A stretch of DNA of 64,000 nucleotides from Lycocorax pyrrhopterus obiensis (GCA_014706295.1 JACSVZ010000039.1:992001-1056000), one strand, 5' to 3'. Positions 1-13,786 are shown, counted from the stretch's first letter. The notes: generated by a model not told the origin, from the sequence alone. A program made the numbers and translations.

Positions 1-3000
1 ACCATTCTACAGCACACTGTTCTTTGTGGAAAGTAATATAATTTAATGAATGCAATAAAATTAAGCATGTAACATAATTCATAGCAATTTAAATTTATGT
101 GCCATTAACTGCTTTCGTACAGAAAAGCAAAATATAATTTGAAAACATTTCTCCTCCACTGTGAATAAAGACCCAATTTTGAAGTAATGATGATGCATTA
201 CAGAAACATGTCTGTACCTTTTGGTAGGCTGTATAATATTGAATAAGGAGATCTGTATCTTTGCTTTATGCTTCTCAATCATCCTGGTGGTGATAGCCAA
301 TACTTTGTCTTACATAAAAGTGTTATTTCTGCCAGGTCAATCATTTATACTTAGGTCTAGGTACATGCAATCAGCATTCTTCCTCATCGTGAATTCCATT
401 TTCATTCAGTCTGTTCCCATGAGGCATGCAGTGCACGTGGCTCCAATACAGCTTCTACAAATTCAGTAGTGAAATGTTTTTATTCACAGGTTTTGCTTAT
501 TTATTTGTTTTGCTGTGAAATTTGCTGGGTAAGCGCTGTTTCCAAGGTACATCAGGAACCAATGTCAAAAGTCTTGCTGGGAGAATTCTAAAGTATTTGA
601 AATCTTTTACCATGTTACTTAATCTATCTTACCTTCATTATCAGGAATCTTGTCACATGTGTGATAAGACTTTGTTACTACATTAGAAAATTGAATACTG
701 ATAAGAGGCTATTACATATGATAAAATTTTGATCAGACTGTCCTATTGTAGCAGAACAGAAGCCAATTCCTAGATTCAAAGAATTACATTATGGAAGAAC
801 ATGGAGTATACTAGCTCTCTTTCATAGCTGACGTAGGAATATTGACAGTGGTCCCATTAATGGATTTGTAAAGCATGTATAAGATTGGAACTCAGTCCAT
901 GTCTCCCATCCTCTTGTCTGGTTTTGCAAAGTTCTAGGACATTTTAGGAAAAAAAGTGTGTCTTTTTCCTGAGTGCTTATATAAAGCATTATATTCCATT
1001 GCTTTCTGTCATTTCTATTTTTCTGATTGTTGCTATTAGGTGTTTGCTACTACTAGACCTCCTACTTCTTCTTTCTCTGCTTCCTCCTTATGATCCATTT
1101 TATTTCATCACAATATCTGCATTCCAACTTCTTTTTATTTTGTAGGTTTGTTGGGGCTTTTACACTTGCTTTTATATTATGCTTCTGGATGAAAACCTGA
1201 TCATCATGAGGGATTTTTGCTAATCAGAGTGTGATTTTTTTTCTAATCATTTCCATAACACCAAGAACTCATTCTTTTAATCTATGTAAATTAACTTCTC
1301 TTTTCTGACCATCACAAGTCCCAATTTGTTTGGAAATTTTACTGACAGATAAGTTATACTTTATAGCACAGAGTTTAAAAAACATATGTAGTTTTCTCAA
1401 AAGTAGCCACTGATGTCTTCATATACTAACAGTATTAGACTTTCTGTGGAAGCAAGTATCTCACCCTTAAATCCTTTCTCTGGCATAAAAAATGCCCCAT
1501 ATTTGTGTTGCAGAAGTAGATGTGACAAATGTCTGAGTCCAAATACAGACAGCAAAAATCCTGAAACTACAGTTCTGGAAATACCTGTGTGAGAAACAGC
1601 CCCCCTTGTCAGTTAGAAAGCCTGATTATCAACAATTTGTATTGCACCCTGCCCTATATATCTGACCCGAAACCCTGACCTGGAATTCAGATCATCCAGA
1701 GACATCCCACAAGCACATTCATTAAAGCCCTTAGTATACACCAAAGCAAGTTGCTTAATAAATGCTCTTCTGTTTTAAAATCAGCTGTCTAGTTTGCATT
1801 ACTACTAAGACACAACAATGCCAGTTCAGGAATTTTAGCTTAGTGAAGTATTCTCTTGGATTGTTCCTAAGAAGGTGTTGGATTTCCCAAAGTAGTTAAT
1901 TCTTTCCAGCCAAGAACAGAGAGCCAACTTCAACACTAAGATATACAGACATGTTTTTCATGCATGAAAATGAGAAAATGGGAAAAATATATGGAAAGGA
2001 AAAAGGGAAAATATGAATTTGACAGTCAAGGTAGGACAGAATGTTGCTTTCACCTTGTTTATGTAAGTCTAGACAATCATATGCTTATCACTTTCCTAGA
2101 GCAAAGCCAACATCCTATCAACAGAATTCCTACAAAGCGAGACCATTTGACAGATGAATGCCTCAAAGGTATTTGAGCAAATGGGCCTCATGTAGAGCCA
2201 CAAACAATTTTCAGAGAAAACTCAGGTCCCAGGAAAGCAGGAAATTCTTCACATATCGTGACCACACTTACCCATGTGGATACTCTAGGTCAAGACAAGA
2301 CAGCTGCTAAAATCCTGCATGGGCTCCCTGTGAGAGATGCTAACCTGGGATTTCATGTGTTCTGTGCACTAAATAAGGATGACCATGCTTGTTTTAAATT
2401 ACATAATGAAGTCACTGATAAAAAGTTAATATGGAGCTTTGCACTGCCTGGCTGCTTATTTTTTTTCTTGTCTCTCTTTTCTGAGCAATGCTGAGTGTGT
2501 GCTGCTACAGCTTCAACACTAGCTGCACATAAACACAGATGGACTTTTGGAACGGCTACACAAGTTACAGAAGTTCTCAAAAATGCACATTCAAACTGAA
2601 AACAGAGGCATCTGTGGTAAATGGAGGAAACACAGGGCATTGACATCCCTCCAAAGACACTGTTCTTTTTCTTTCATCCCAAGTTATTGAAGCTGTTTGA
2701 GGGGGTAAGTTGGAGCTAACAGCAAGTCCTCACATGTGAAGACAGGTTAAAGAGACCTGTTTATTTTAAAGTGCTGGTCTATAAAATTCTCCTGGAACAT
2801 TTTCATGGAATCTAGCATCCAGGAAAACATCTGAGCCCAAAAAAAGCTTCCAGCCTGATGAGAATGTGAGAAGTTTCACAAAAAATACCTTTTTGCAGAA
2901 GCAGAATCCCAAACGTCTCATACAGACAGCAGTAAAACAGCTGCCACTAACATCTTTGAGACATGGCAAGAGCAGCCTCTGATGACCTTTACATATAGTG

Positions 3001-5440
3001 TGATAGTAGCATTTATTTGTTACCAGAATGTTTATGGAAGTGTGTGCCAGAGCTCGCAGTCTTCTGATTCTTGGATTATAATTTCTCAGCACAGAGCTCC
3101 AGCAGCACACAGCAACCAGGATCAACCACCTCCTTTTGGCTCCTCCCAGGGCTTGATTTATAGGGCTTGTGCCCGCCCTGCAGCCACAGCTGTTTGTAGG
3201 AGCTTAATGAGTACTGTAGGTTGAGGTGGTCTTAATTAATAATTGGTTCCTGGTGTGGATCCTGGTCTTGAGTGAGAGTTTGGCTAGTGCATCCCAACAG
3301 GGTTTAAATACATTATACAACAGAAGTGGGGCTTGTGCAATACACACACAGCATCCCTATTCCACAACAGCTTCTTATCTAAATAGACCGGCAGATAAAA
3401 GCCAGAGAGAGGATTAAGCACACAAACAGAGCAAGAGGAGTAAGAGCCGGCAAATTTCATGTCAGTTCTGCTACTTTTGTTTACTTGTCCTTTGGGCAGA
3501 GTTTAATTAGCAAGGGATTACTTGACAAAAAGACAGGACAGAGCATAGGTATTAAAGATGGCCAGAGGGAGGGAGGAGAGGCACACAGAAAGAGTCTGGA
3601 ATGAGGCTGAGCTCAGAGTCTGTAAGAAATGAAGCTCAGGGGGTTGCAGAAGGTGGCTGCATGGCACAGGGCAGCGCCGTTCCTAACCGGAACTGTAAAA
3701 AGCCGTCAGACGTCTATGGTGTGATCTTTATAGAGACAGAGGCACTACCTTGTCTTGCCCCTAACAGGTGTACAGCACAGAGGCAGCCCTGAATTGTTAA
3801 TAAGGACATGCAGCCAGCCAGTGTGTCTCACGTAGGTATGAGGCTACACAGAAAAGTTGCTGGTTTTAACTTCTGTGCCAGAATCAGCCTTGAGCTGGCT
3901 CCTCCAAAACCATTTGTCCGGCTGATCATCAGTGTGATGCAAAAAGCTGCTGGATCCCAGAGGGGGCCTATTCGCTGCTGTCCCAGACCAGAATGGTGAG
4001 GAGTCCCAGTTCACTGCTCAGCTATCTCTGGGGTAAGGTGGGAGGAACCCATATAACACATCCTCTTCCACCAGCATTGAGCAGAGCATCAAGCTCGGCT
4101 GACAACAGAGCCTGGTTTCTGAAGCCTGCACCCTCATTGCATTGCAGCATGAAGTGGGGCCACTGTGGGAACCTGAAGGTAGCAATGAAGATTGAGAAGC
4201 TGAAGTTAAAAAGATGTCTGAAAAGGAGTTAAATAAACCCTCACGTTAAAACAGTCTGGTGGGACGTAGAAAGAAGGTACACTGCAGTTGCTTATTGTTT
4301 CCTAATAAAATATAAGCTATTTGGCCTTCTAAATTGTAACTCTCTGGTAAATTTTGAAGACAGGAGCTACTTATATATTACTGTAGCCATCAGTGAAATG
4401 CAGAGGGAAAGCAGGAGGAACTGCCAGCGGATGGTGGTATTGTATAAGATAAGTAGCTTCTCTCATCTTACCTTGCAGTTGTCTACCAGAGATAGCTAAT
4501 AAACACAGCAATCCTTCACTCCACTCTTAGCTTTTGAGATAATATACCATAGTGGCTGGAAAGCAACTTCAGGCTGAGACACACAGGAGATGAGAAAACT
4601 GCAGAAAGAAGCAGAATGAAATTAGGAGATGGAATGAAATAGGAAGGTCAGAAAGCAGAGAAAGCAGATGTTAACGTGGGGAAAAGGGACCAGACGAGAG
4701 GCCAGATGGTGACCAGGGGAAAGAATCAAAAAATGGTGGTTGGACAAATAATTGGTTGGAAAATGTGATTTTTAAAAATGAATACAAAATATCAATCAAA
4801 GACTGAGAATTTAGGGTTTATTCTGGACTGAAGGGGAAAGAAAATGGGATTTGTGTACAACAGATTTTCTCCTCAGTTTCTCCCTTCCTGCCAACCATAT
4901 GCCCCATCAGTGCATCTCAGGATGCAGGTTTTAAACTGGAAGTAAATTAACCACAACTGATCCTGTATTGTGAAAATATTTTTGAACTCCAATCCTATTA
5001 CTTTGATCAATGCTGTGCATTCATTTCTGGGGAAGGGTAATTGAGCATTTGTACAATGTTGTTGAAATTTTGAAGTCTTGTCTAGGAATCACAGAAAGAA
5101 TGATGATAAAAAATAAAAATCTGAACAGATTATTAACACCAATATACAAACTTTTGCCTCATCACAGAATTTTGTTCCAGAAATGAACAAATTCTATAAA
5201 TGTTTTCTTCCCATTCAGTCTGAACTTCTCCTTCTTTGAAGTGTAATTCAGCCTCCTAGACTCCTAATTGTACATGGAATAGTACATGGAATAATTCTTC
5301 CTGCTCTGTGTGTATTATACTTTGAAATCTTTGTGTGCAGATATATTTGCCACATCAAAGAATCCCTGTGAAAATACTGTTTGGAGCTGAATGTGTCTTA
5401 TAGAGGCCCTGCAGTAGTCTGAAGTGATGCTCACTGTGAG
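1..5440. other. Upstream intergenic DNA
   Basis: AT-rich single-copy-looking sequence with no open frame resembling a known protein and no splice-linked exon series. The region around 2,980-4,150 is less AT-rich than its surroundings and includes the candidate regulatory segment. A 12-bp direct repeat (GTACATGGAATA, around 5270-5292) is the only local duplication I noticed. Confidence 0.6.
3100..3540. promoter_or_regulatory. Candidate regulatory segment with homeodomain sites
   Basis: It holds a paired-type AT-rich homeodomain run TAATTAATAATT (3233-3244) and TAATTAGC (3504-3511, a VSX2/RAX-like site) three bases before GGATTA (3515-3520, CRX/OTX core). It also has a GC-box-like GGCTCCTCCC and a TTTATAG at 3140-3163. 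The clustering of retina-type motifs is seen; enhancer activity is inference. Confidence 0.25.
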
Positions 5441-5443
5441 AGT

Positions 5444-5793
5444 GTCACAGAATGGCTGAGGGGGAAGGGGGCCTGTGCTGAGCACATTGTCCAACCCTCA
5501 GGAAGACCAGGGTCAGCTACAACAGGTGGCTCAGTTGGGTTTCGCACGTTTCCAAGAATGGAGACCTTACAACCTCTCTGGAGACCACTGTCCCAGTGTT
5601 CAATCATTCTTACATTAAAAAAGTCTGTTCAAATAGAATTTTTTGTAGTTCAGTTTGTACCCATTGCCTTATATCCTTTCACTGAGGAGCCTGGTTCTGC
5701 CTCCTTACTCCCTCTCATCAGGTATTTTTAAACGTTGTCAAGATTCCCCCGAGTCATCTCTTCTGAAAGCTAAACAATCCCAGCTCTATTCAG
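5444..5793 (-). mobile_element. CR1 LINE fragment, reverse orientation
   Basis: It reads as the reverse complement of an avian CR1 3' region: TCACAGAATGGCTGAG at the 3' end, then degenerate versions of the AACCTCTCTGG, CAGTTTGTACCCATTGCC and CCCAGCTCT blocks. It is 5'-truncated and diverged, with no open reading frame. Recognised from known CR1 consensus features; the subfamily is not assigned. Confidence 0.85.
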
Positions 5794-6336
5794 CATGCAG
5801 AGTAATACATGTATAATACATTTGGCCTTGTAGAATAGTACACTGAAACTGCAAACACTTCCAGAAATACAAATCTGCAAGAAGGAAAGAAAAAAAACTG
5901 GAAGTGAGATGTAACTGACATCTTCACAGAAAAACAAGGTCATGACCTTACTAAATTATACATGACAACTTCTCAAGCTGCTTAATGAAAGTGAAGAGGC
6001 AATTTTCAATATGAGAACAACTTTACAATAACTACTTTTGGAAGCAGTAAAAATACACCCAACCTCACATAAAATAGCCAAAAAGTATTCAATATTTTTC
6101 TGTTTTGGACACCAACTAAGAACTCATCTAATTGATAATTCCCTGAAAGCTTTTCAATACCAAATATCAAAACGAGAAAGAGCAACTGAGCAATAAAACC
6201 AAGAACTACAGCATGATTTTAAAGAATTAGAGAAGATGTTTCTATACCCTTATTTTGCATCAGCTGCATTCCAAAAACGCAGCTATGAGATGCAGATAAA
6301 GCCCACTTGGCTCAGAGCCCTTCAGAAATAATGGAA

Positions 6337-6382
<46 letters not shown>
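6337..6382 (+). repeat. AAT microsatellite
   Basis: About 15 perfect AAT units. Such a perfect tract is likely to vary in length between individuals. Confidence 0.98.
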
Positions 6383-8341
6383 GTACTTCATTTAACAGTG
6401 GAAGTCAAGGTAATGAGGGATACAAGGAACAAAACATGAAATGAGTAATGGCAGTACCACACTGGTAATGTTATCATGCATAAACCCCAAGGGAGTTTAT
6501 TGAGGGTAACCACAACATTCAAGTTAATTTTGTGAGATTCCATGGAGGGAACCAGACACATCAGTACTGGGAAAACCAGCTTCTGCACATACACAGAATC
6601 TATTATGTAAGGAATGATAAGCATGATACTGTCAGACATATAGGGACAGGATTCCATCAAAAGCATAAAACAATCTTGTTAGATAAGAGGTCAACACCTG
6701 TACAGTTGACAGACAACCTGCTTCCCAAAGCATCTTTGTCAGAAGACACTTTCACAGCATTTCTCTGAGTTCAAACACAGTAGATTACTGAAAGCAACTG
6801 AAGGAAAACCACCAATAATATAGATAATAGTAGTGTTTAAATTACTTTAAAATTCTCCAAGCCTTGCCAGGCCTAATTAAAAGCAATCTCCACACTATTT
6901 CCAGTTTTCCTATATTTTGTTAAAAAATATTGAAATTAAATATTTTTATTTACTTTTGCTGGACTATGAATTATGACAGCCACTAACTTTGTTAGTGACA
7001 GTTACCAACACACATATACATCAGGAAGTTTCAGGTCAGGTCCATGGAGTCCTGCTGACTGCCAGCTGTCCCTTTCAGAAAACAATAGCAACACACACCG
7101 CCTCCTGAAAAAGAAGATTAAGAAACTGTTAGGTAAAAAATACATTCTGTTTCCACAATGAAGATAAATTTCCATACATTTCCATAAATTTTTATCTTTC
7201 TGGGCAGGTTTTTAGTTTCTCTCCATTTAACCACACCTTCAGTGGCACACAACCTGGGTACACACATTAGGGTTTTTTGCAAGACCTTTCCAGAAACTCC
7301 TGCCTATCAGATCAGTCCTGTGCTCAAGAAATACAGTCATTTAATACTCCACTCTCACATGGTAAATGTAGAAAGCAAAACCCTGATGAACAAATGCAGA
7401 CACTGTGGATGACAAGGACTAGCTATGAACTGTGAAAGAAAAAAAGTGAAATTGCTAGGCTAAGCAAGAAAGAATCACTATTATCTTACACTCAAAGAGG
7501 GAAAAACTAAGCTAGTGTAATGATACAAGCACAGGTAGTACTTTAGACATCTCCCTTCTTGCCTTCTCTTTCACTGCTAAACATCTCCTATTACCATTAA
7601 AAGAAACTGAGCTACCAGATTTCTGCTTCTGTTTAGAGAAAATATATGGCAAAAGACCCCATCTCTGCAGGCTTTCTTCATGTAAAGAGACAAATTTGAT
7701 AGCTTCAGTTTTTTAAAGCTGATGACTACAATGTTCAACTTAATTTGGTACCCTGCTGAGGACAGTTTTGTGAACAGTAAAACCATCAGTTCGTTTATCA
7801 GCTAAATCTAGAAAGATCCTTTCCCAGCATCAAGAGAAAAACAATGTGTCACGCTCATTATGGCTCCCCATGATAGAAGCTTAAGGCAGCTCCAGGAGTA
7901 ACAGAAGGCTGTGTATTGGTATGCAAGCAAGTGACCGACAATCTCTTTGAGCAGATGTACTGCAGTCTTTATTTCCACTGACTGGAAGCTAGTGGTCAGC
8001 TTGCTGTTTTGCAGCCTAGTAGGAAAAAAAATCATTTCAGTACCATTTAGATATTAGAAAATACCACAGAAAAGTCATCAACTATCAACATGAGGATCAT
8101 TTGTTTGTCGGTGATCATCCTAAAGCAGTAGTCTGAGGTATTTTCCTCATAACTATGCTGAATTACTCAGTTACTACCATGCTTTTTCCATCCCCTTATC
8201 TCCCTTGGCACAGTAAACAGCATCTAAGTACATAAATCCTTTTAAGAGTGTATAATCTAAAAACGTTTCAGAAGAAAGCAGAGGTGATGGGGTCAAGAAG
8301 TCATCAGAGATATATTGACTGGTAACTCATCGTATGCACAT

Positions 8342-8385
8342 GATACTTTTTCCTGTTCTAAAGGATACTTTTTCCTGTTCTAAAG
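8342..8385 (+). repeat. Perfect 22-bp tandem duplication
   Basis: Two identical adjacent copies of a 22-bp unit beginning GATACTTTTTCC and ending GTTCTAAAG (8342-8363 and 8364-8385). Perfect identity suggests a recent slippage or duplication event. Confidence 0.95.
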
Positions 8386-10659
8386 GATAAGGGGTTCTAG
8401 GACTTCACAACTGTGTTAGCAACAGCATAACAGCAAAGATTCTAAAGGCCCCAGAGAAACCTGGAGATATTTTTTGCTTGCACAAGTAGTCTAGGCTTAT
8501 GTTCATGAAATAACATGAAGAACTGCATTCACGCATCACCTGCTTCAATTTTGTGTTCAGGCCAGAATTCCACCGTGGTCTCTGCAGCTGCCTTACAGCG
8601 GAACATCAGGCTCCTTGTTTTGGAGGAGAGAGGTGTCACAGAAAATAGACAAATTTGCTTTCAGCCTGAGCAGTAAGCTTGACTTCAATGGAAAGTTAGT
8701 CTGAGTTAGGGACTACAGTTCAGTGCCTAGAGGTAGTCATGAATGAAATCAAAGACTCAGTTAATCTTCTATCTCATCTGTGTTTATGGCAAATAAATGG
8801 ATAAGGAAATAACATAACAGGAAAGACGAAGTGACCCAGTTCCTAGCTTGCCTTCATTGCATTTGACTGATTTTGTGGCATCTGCTTTTGTTGCAACTGG
8901 AAGAGCTTGTGTACCCCATTCCCTGATGGTTTTACTGTTCAAAAATGTCTTAAATTTCTTCTTATTTTTAAAGGAAGGAAATTTTTTATAATATCATAAT
9001 TAAATTGGAAATTTTTTTGTCTCAGCAAGCTGCCAGGACCAAAAATATAAAAGCTCAGGAAGAAGGTAGGCAATAGATGCCTGAAAATGAAATTGGGTAT
9101 TTTCCTCTTCTTTCTTCCATCTTACAAGAAAAACTGAGTCATTTAATCATTCTCTCAACCTTTATGTCATCTGTCTTTCAGGCCAAAGATTTTAAGGCTT
9201 GGTAATATTTCCTTATAGGGAAAACCTTCCATTCTTCTGATAACCTTCACCACCATCTCGTTCAAATTTCTATCTAGTCTTACTAGGCAATATTGCTATT
9301 GCAGGACAAGAATATGAGGTACCATTTCATTTTTTAAAAAATTTCCTTTCCTTTTTATCCCTTTCTAATAAACCATTAATATTATATTTCTCTTTTTGAT
9401 CATGGTTAAAGATTGAAAATTACACTTTCAAACTCTCCCTGCCAAATGGCTATTAACAATTTAGAGCTAATAATTATCTTTTCACCAATAGCATTATTTT
9501 TTTTCCCATTAATATAGTTTATCTGCATTGTTGTTATCCTCATTGAGCAGCAGGACACAGATCTGCATCTTTTCACTATTAACGTAAGTCTTAGAGATTT
9601 TGAGAAATTATGCTGCACCATCAACAGATTTTGTTACCTTGCTGAAGTACAATTCTCCAGGTTTGGACCAAAACCTTCCTGAAAATTTAGCTTTGAGACA
9701 GAGGCTGACTTAAACACTCAGTAGCACAGTCAGCAACTCAGAACCTCAATCTCTGAGGTTCTTTTGAGCTCTTGGGTCTGTTATTGGCCATTTCTTTCAA
9801 TTCATATTTACAGCCTCATTCTCAACCAAATTATTATTCCACTTCTGGCATTTAGTCAGGCTGAAAACTACCTTCATTTTCACAGCATTTGCTGCATTAC
9901 TAGTATTTTAATGAAAGCCCAATAAAAATGTGCTTTAGCCCAATGCTATCACAGTCTGTGGCCATCAGCAAAGTTGTATGGCACTTTTCCAGGGTATATT
10001 GGGTGAGTTCAGTTTTTGGAAGAAATAGATTTTAAAGAACAATTGGTTTGAAAAATAAGAGAACATTTTCAAGCATGATGTCTGGACACTGATCTGTTCT
10101 TTCAGGAAGACACTATTTTGCTAGTTTCAAACTGACCTTTCCTGATGTGATCGTATTTGCTCCCTGCTATTAGAGATTGTCAATGACATATAATAAGAAA
10201 AGACAAAACAGTAAAAAAAAAATCTCTGGCCTGAGAGATACATGTTTATTTTTCTTTTCTTTTTTTTTTCTTTAATTTTTAAAATTTTTTTTTAATTTTC
10301 TGGATAAATGTAAATCCTGTACTAGGTCAGTAAGAAAAAAACCCAAACATGGTGGCTGGGCAGCAGTAGAGGGCAAAGTACAAATTACTGCTGAACTGGA
10401 AAAACTCAAAGAGCAAAACGACACTTGTGGCAAAGTCTTTAATCCAGTGCAGGGCTACTGCTTGTGCCTAGCTTTCATATCTGAAATATGAAGCCAGAAT
10501 ATCTAAAAAATATATAATATTTTTAAATTTTAAAATAATAATTTGTGAAATATTTTATCTACATTTTAGTGCATGAGAAAGGGGGAAAAAGCCGTTCTTG
10601 CTTACATGTATCATCTTATTTGCTCCTATAGAATCTTTTCTATCTCCCCCAGCATCATC

Positions 10660-10785
10660 CCCCCCATTTACAGATCAGGAGGCTGAGATGGGGCTTGATT
10701 TGGCCAAATTCAACAGCAGAGAAAGGGCCTGAAGAACCCAGGTTTCCTCCCTTTTAATCAGAAGCCTGAAGCTGTGCCCAGTGTG
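10660..10785 (+). mobile_element. MIR-like CORE-SINE relic
   Basis: The order of short blocks follows the MIR family in the + orientation: ATTTACAGATCAGGAGGCTG, then GATTTGGCCAAATTCAACAGC (cf. acttgcccaaggtcacacagc), then GAACCCAGGTTTCCTCC. Divergence is high, as expected for an ancient amniote SINE. No tRNA-like head is clear. Confidence 0.6.
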
Positions 10786-13429
10786 TGTTGGTTGCTAAGT
10801 ATCTATTTGGCCCTTATGGAAATAATGAATACTGGAGAAAGTCTTGAGGTTATTTAAAAAGTACTTCAAATTTTTATATCTCCCCTTCCCCAGGGTGAGA
10901 AACATCTCTCAGGTAAATGCAGTGTGGAAATTTTAAGGAAAAGAGTTGTCTAGACCAGTAGAGAAATTACTCAGGGAAACTACAACATGAAGTCAAATGG
11001 AGATGGTATAGACTCTGGCTGATGGTATAAAATATGACTTCCTTTTATCAGTAACATGACACAGCTGGCACCCTGTATTACATACCCAGGCCGGGTACCT
11101 AAAATTCAGCACTGTGCATAACAACCTCCAGGCCATCTCTATGTGACAGCTCTCTCATAGAGAGCCCCAGACTTACCAATAATTTAAAACAAAGGTCTTC
11201 TGAATGAAGTCCTTGAAGGCCTCAATTGCCATTTTTCTGCAAAAAAAAAGGACACAACTTTAGTTGTATTTACACAGCACATAAGTGTGATTATTCTAGG
11301 TATGTGCAGCAATGCACTCAGATGACCTGTAACAAGTCTAATTTAACCCATTTGTAAGCACTTATCTGGGTGAATGGATATTTTAGCATCCAGTTTTGCC
11401 CTTCCAATGTCCTGGTAGAATATTTGTAGTGCACTATTGAATTTCAGTAGAATTTTTTGACCACCTTTTTAACAATATATAATTATTGTTGACAGCAAAC
11501 CAACTAGAAGAAACACTTCTAGATTAATTAACAGTGACCTATAATTAAACTCTGCAGTACTTAGAGATGGAGTGGTCCCTAGATAACATTGCTTTAGTTT
11601 TAATGAGTGTTTATCATTCTCGTTTGCTTCCCCTGTGGCAGTTATCAAGGTTAGTTACAAAATTTCTTAATTAAATGGAACTACATAGAAGGCACTGCCT
11701 TAGCAGAAAACAGCTTGAAATATTCGTAATTTAAGCGTAATCTCAAATTATGCAAACTCCTGCCCTACAAATCTTTAATCACAGTTTACCTATAGAGCTC
11801 AATCTTTTCCTTAAGTCATATCTTGATGCTAAAAAAAATGCCATATTTTAGGATTGTTCTTGTTCCTTTATCTCTGAAAGATAAGAATGTGTTATTAAAT
11901 GTCTGTGTTCTCCAACATGTGAATGGCTCAAAAATACATCTTTATATGAAAGCTTTGATACAGGATTTCTGATTCTGGCCCAGGCTTCACTAAGCAGTTT
12001 CTACAGTAATTAAGTAAATCCCTTTATTGCACATTTTCAAAATGTAGTCTGACAAATTAGATTCCTAATGGAATTAAAGGATCACATTCCTACCAAATTC
12101 CATATGGAGTTTGGTATCCAGAGTTCTCTGAGGAAATAATCTGACTTTCACCAGTTCCACACTCTCAGATTACACCACAAATGGCAGGTTGCACCACACT
12201 CAGAAAAATTCTCTTTGCTTCCAGTTGTTGCAGGTTTAAAGCTGAAGTAACTAAAAATAAGGTACCATATGGGGGGAGCTTCATCTTTCAAATACAAGTG
12301 TTTTCTAAAGCTTACCTGGTTCACACAGGTATGATTATTATATGTAAAACATGTTAAGACAAATATTGGTACTGCTAAAGAATGATCCTTATATAATAAA
12401 TTTTTCTTCACTAGAAGTCCTAATCATCTCTCCTGTTGCTTTGCATTTTGCTGCTGGCAAGGCATTCTTAATTTGTTTTTTTGGAACAATAAAACAATGT
12501 GCATGAAAGGTTATACACAAAAAAAAGCAGATCTTGTCTGGTCACAGCCCAGTCTCCACGGTAGCTGGTCTGAGTAGCTAAAATCAGGCAATCTTGGAAA
12601 GGGAGGGAGGTTACCATTGTTTAAACCCTAAGTAAAAATAGAATACTGATTGGGTTCAAATGAAGGTTGTTCTTAAAGTAACGTGCTTACAGATTCTTGC
12701 TGCCAGTCTAGATACTTCTTATGTTAAAGCACTTAGACAAACATTTTTAAGGGGGACAGACCAGCCGAAATGCCTACCTGCTAGCATTTTCAGGTGTAAT
12801 GCAACAGTAAAAAAGGTATTAGAAAATAAAAGGGTAAGTATGGAACACTTACCCTTGCCAACATGTAACTTGAATAGTTATCTGGGAAACTGGAGCAGAG
12901 CTGTTTGAACAGAGTATTCACTCACTGCCAATTCTTGGCCTAGTTAGAGCTGTGTGCTTGAAACAGCATTCCCCATCACTTTCTCTTTTCCTCCCACCAT
13001 GCAGCACTTTCCCTGCCCCAGTCACAGTTTGGCATCAGATTGTGCCAGCCCTGAACACTGCTGCAATTCACTGCTGAGTCATCACTTCACCACTGTCACA
13101 GAGCATCACCATCACTGCTTTGACAGGAATATTGCAACACCAACCTTGTGGTACAAGAAGGGAGAGAGCATTGCACGACATAGGCAGCGGAAGAGCTGAG
13201 CATTGTACATTCTTTCAGGAAAAAGTTATCTTAAGGAAGTTCCCTGGGGTTTATGATCCCTGGTTTGGAAACAGCACAATTAGCTCTCACGTGCCATACC
13301 TCCAGAATACCCAAAGGATCAATGTTCGAAAGCAATGGGAACTAGAAGAAACTTCTGTTGTTTATCATGGTGTTGTTGAAGTCTTCTGGGGTTGACAGAT
13401 GCCGCTCCAGAAGGTTAATAAGATGAAGA
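10786..13429. other. Immediate upstream region of IMPG1
   Basis: No coding region recognised. It contains the MAF-type element at 13,072 and an A/T-rich body from about 11.3 to 12.5 kb. The interval 12.95-13.4 kb is less AT-rich and could belong to the promoter or an untranslated exon. Confidence 0.45.
13072..13084 (+). promoter_or_regulatory. MAF/NRL-type response element upstream of IMPG1
   Basis: TGCTGAGTCATCA differs by one base from the palindromic T-MARE TGCTGAGTCAGCA bound by large MAF proteins (NRL in mammalian rods). It lies about 0.7 kb upstream of the IMPG1 start codon. The motif is seen directly; the regulatory role is inference. Confidence 0.4.
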
Positions 13430-13777
13430 AAGCTCTTCCAGCTGGACCGTAAGAGGGATTATGTCTGAGCAGCAGATAAACAGATTATTCCAGAAACAGA
13501 CACTGCTCTTTTTTAAAACTTCGTCACTCTTGTCTTACCACTCCAGTTCCCCAGGCTAGAAGTGTGGGCGTTGGAGGGGTTCGCCCAGCTCTTGCACTCT
13601 GGCACCTGTTGCACTCTGCCTAGTTGCAATTCAATGCATCCAAGGCTGGAGACACCTGAAAAATAATAACAAAAAAGACCTTTGGGGATTTTAGTTCTCT
13701 AAGAAAACAGAATTCTTCTACTTGACCAAAATATTCTCGTTTCCTGAATGACTGGTCTTGAAAACTGTGAATGATCA
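13430..13777 (+). promoter_or_regulatory. IMPG1: Presumed IMPG1 5'UTR and proximal promoter
   Basis: This is the sequence directly before the start codon. It contains GGATTA at 13456-13461 (CRX/OTX core in reverse), E-boxes CACCTG near 13601 and 13652, and no clear TATA box at a usual distance. The transcription start cannot be fixed from sequence, and a non-coding first exon further upstream is possible. Confidence 0.3.
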
Positions 13778-13786
13778 ATGGACAGC

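Larger units (their letters stand above)
5798..10659. other. Upstream intergenic DNA
   Basis: AT-rich sequence around the AAT microsatellite and the 22-bp duplication, with a T-rich low-complexity stretch at about 10,240-10,300. Open frames here are short and unlike any protein I know. I see no exon, RNA gene or further mobile element. Confidence 0.55.
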
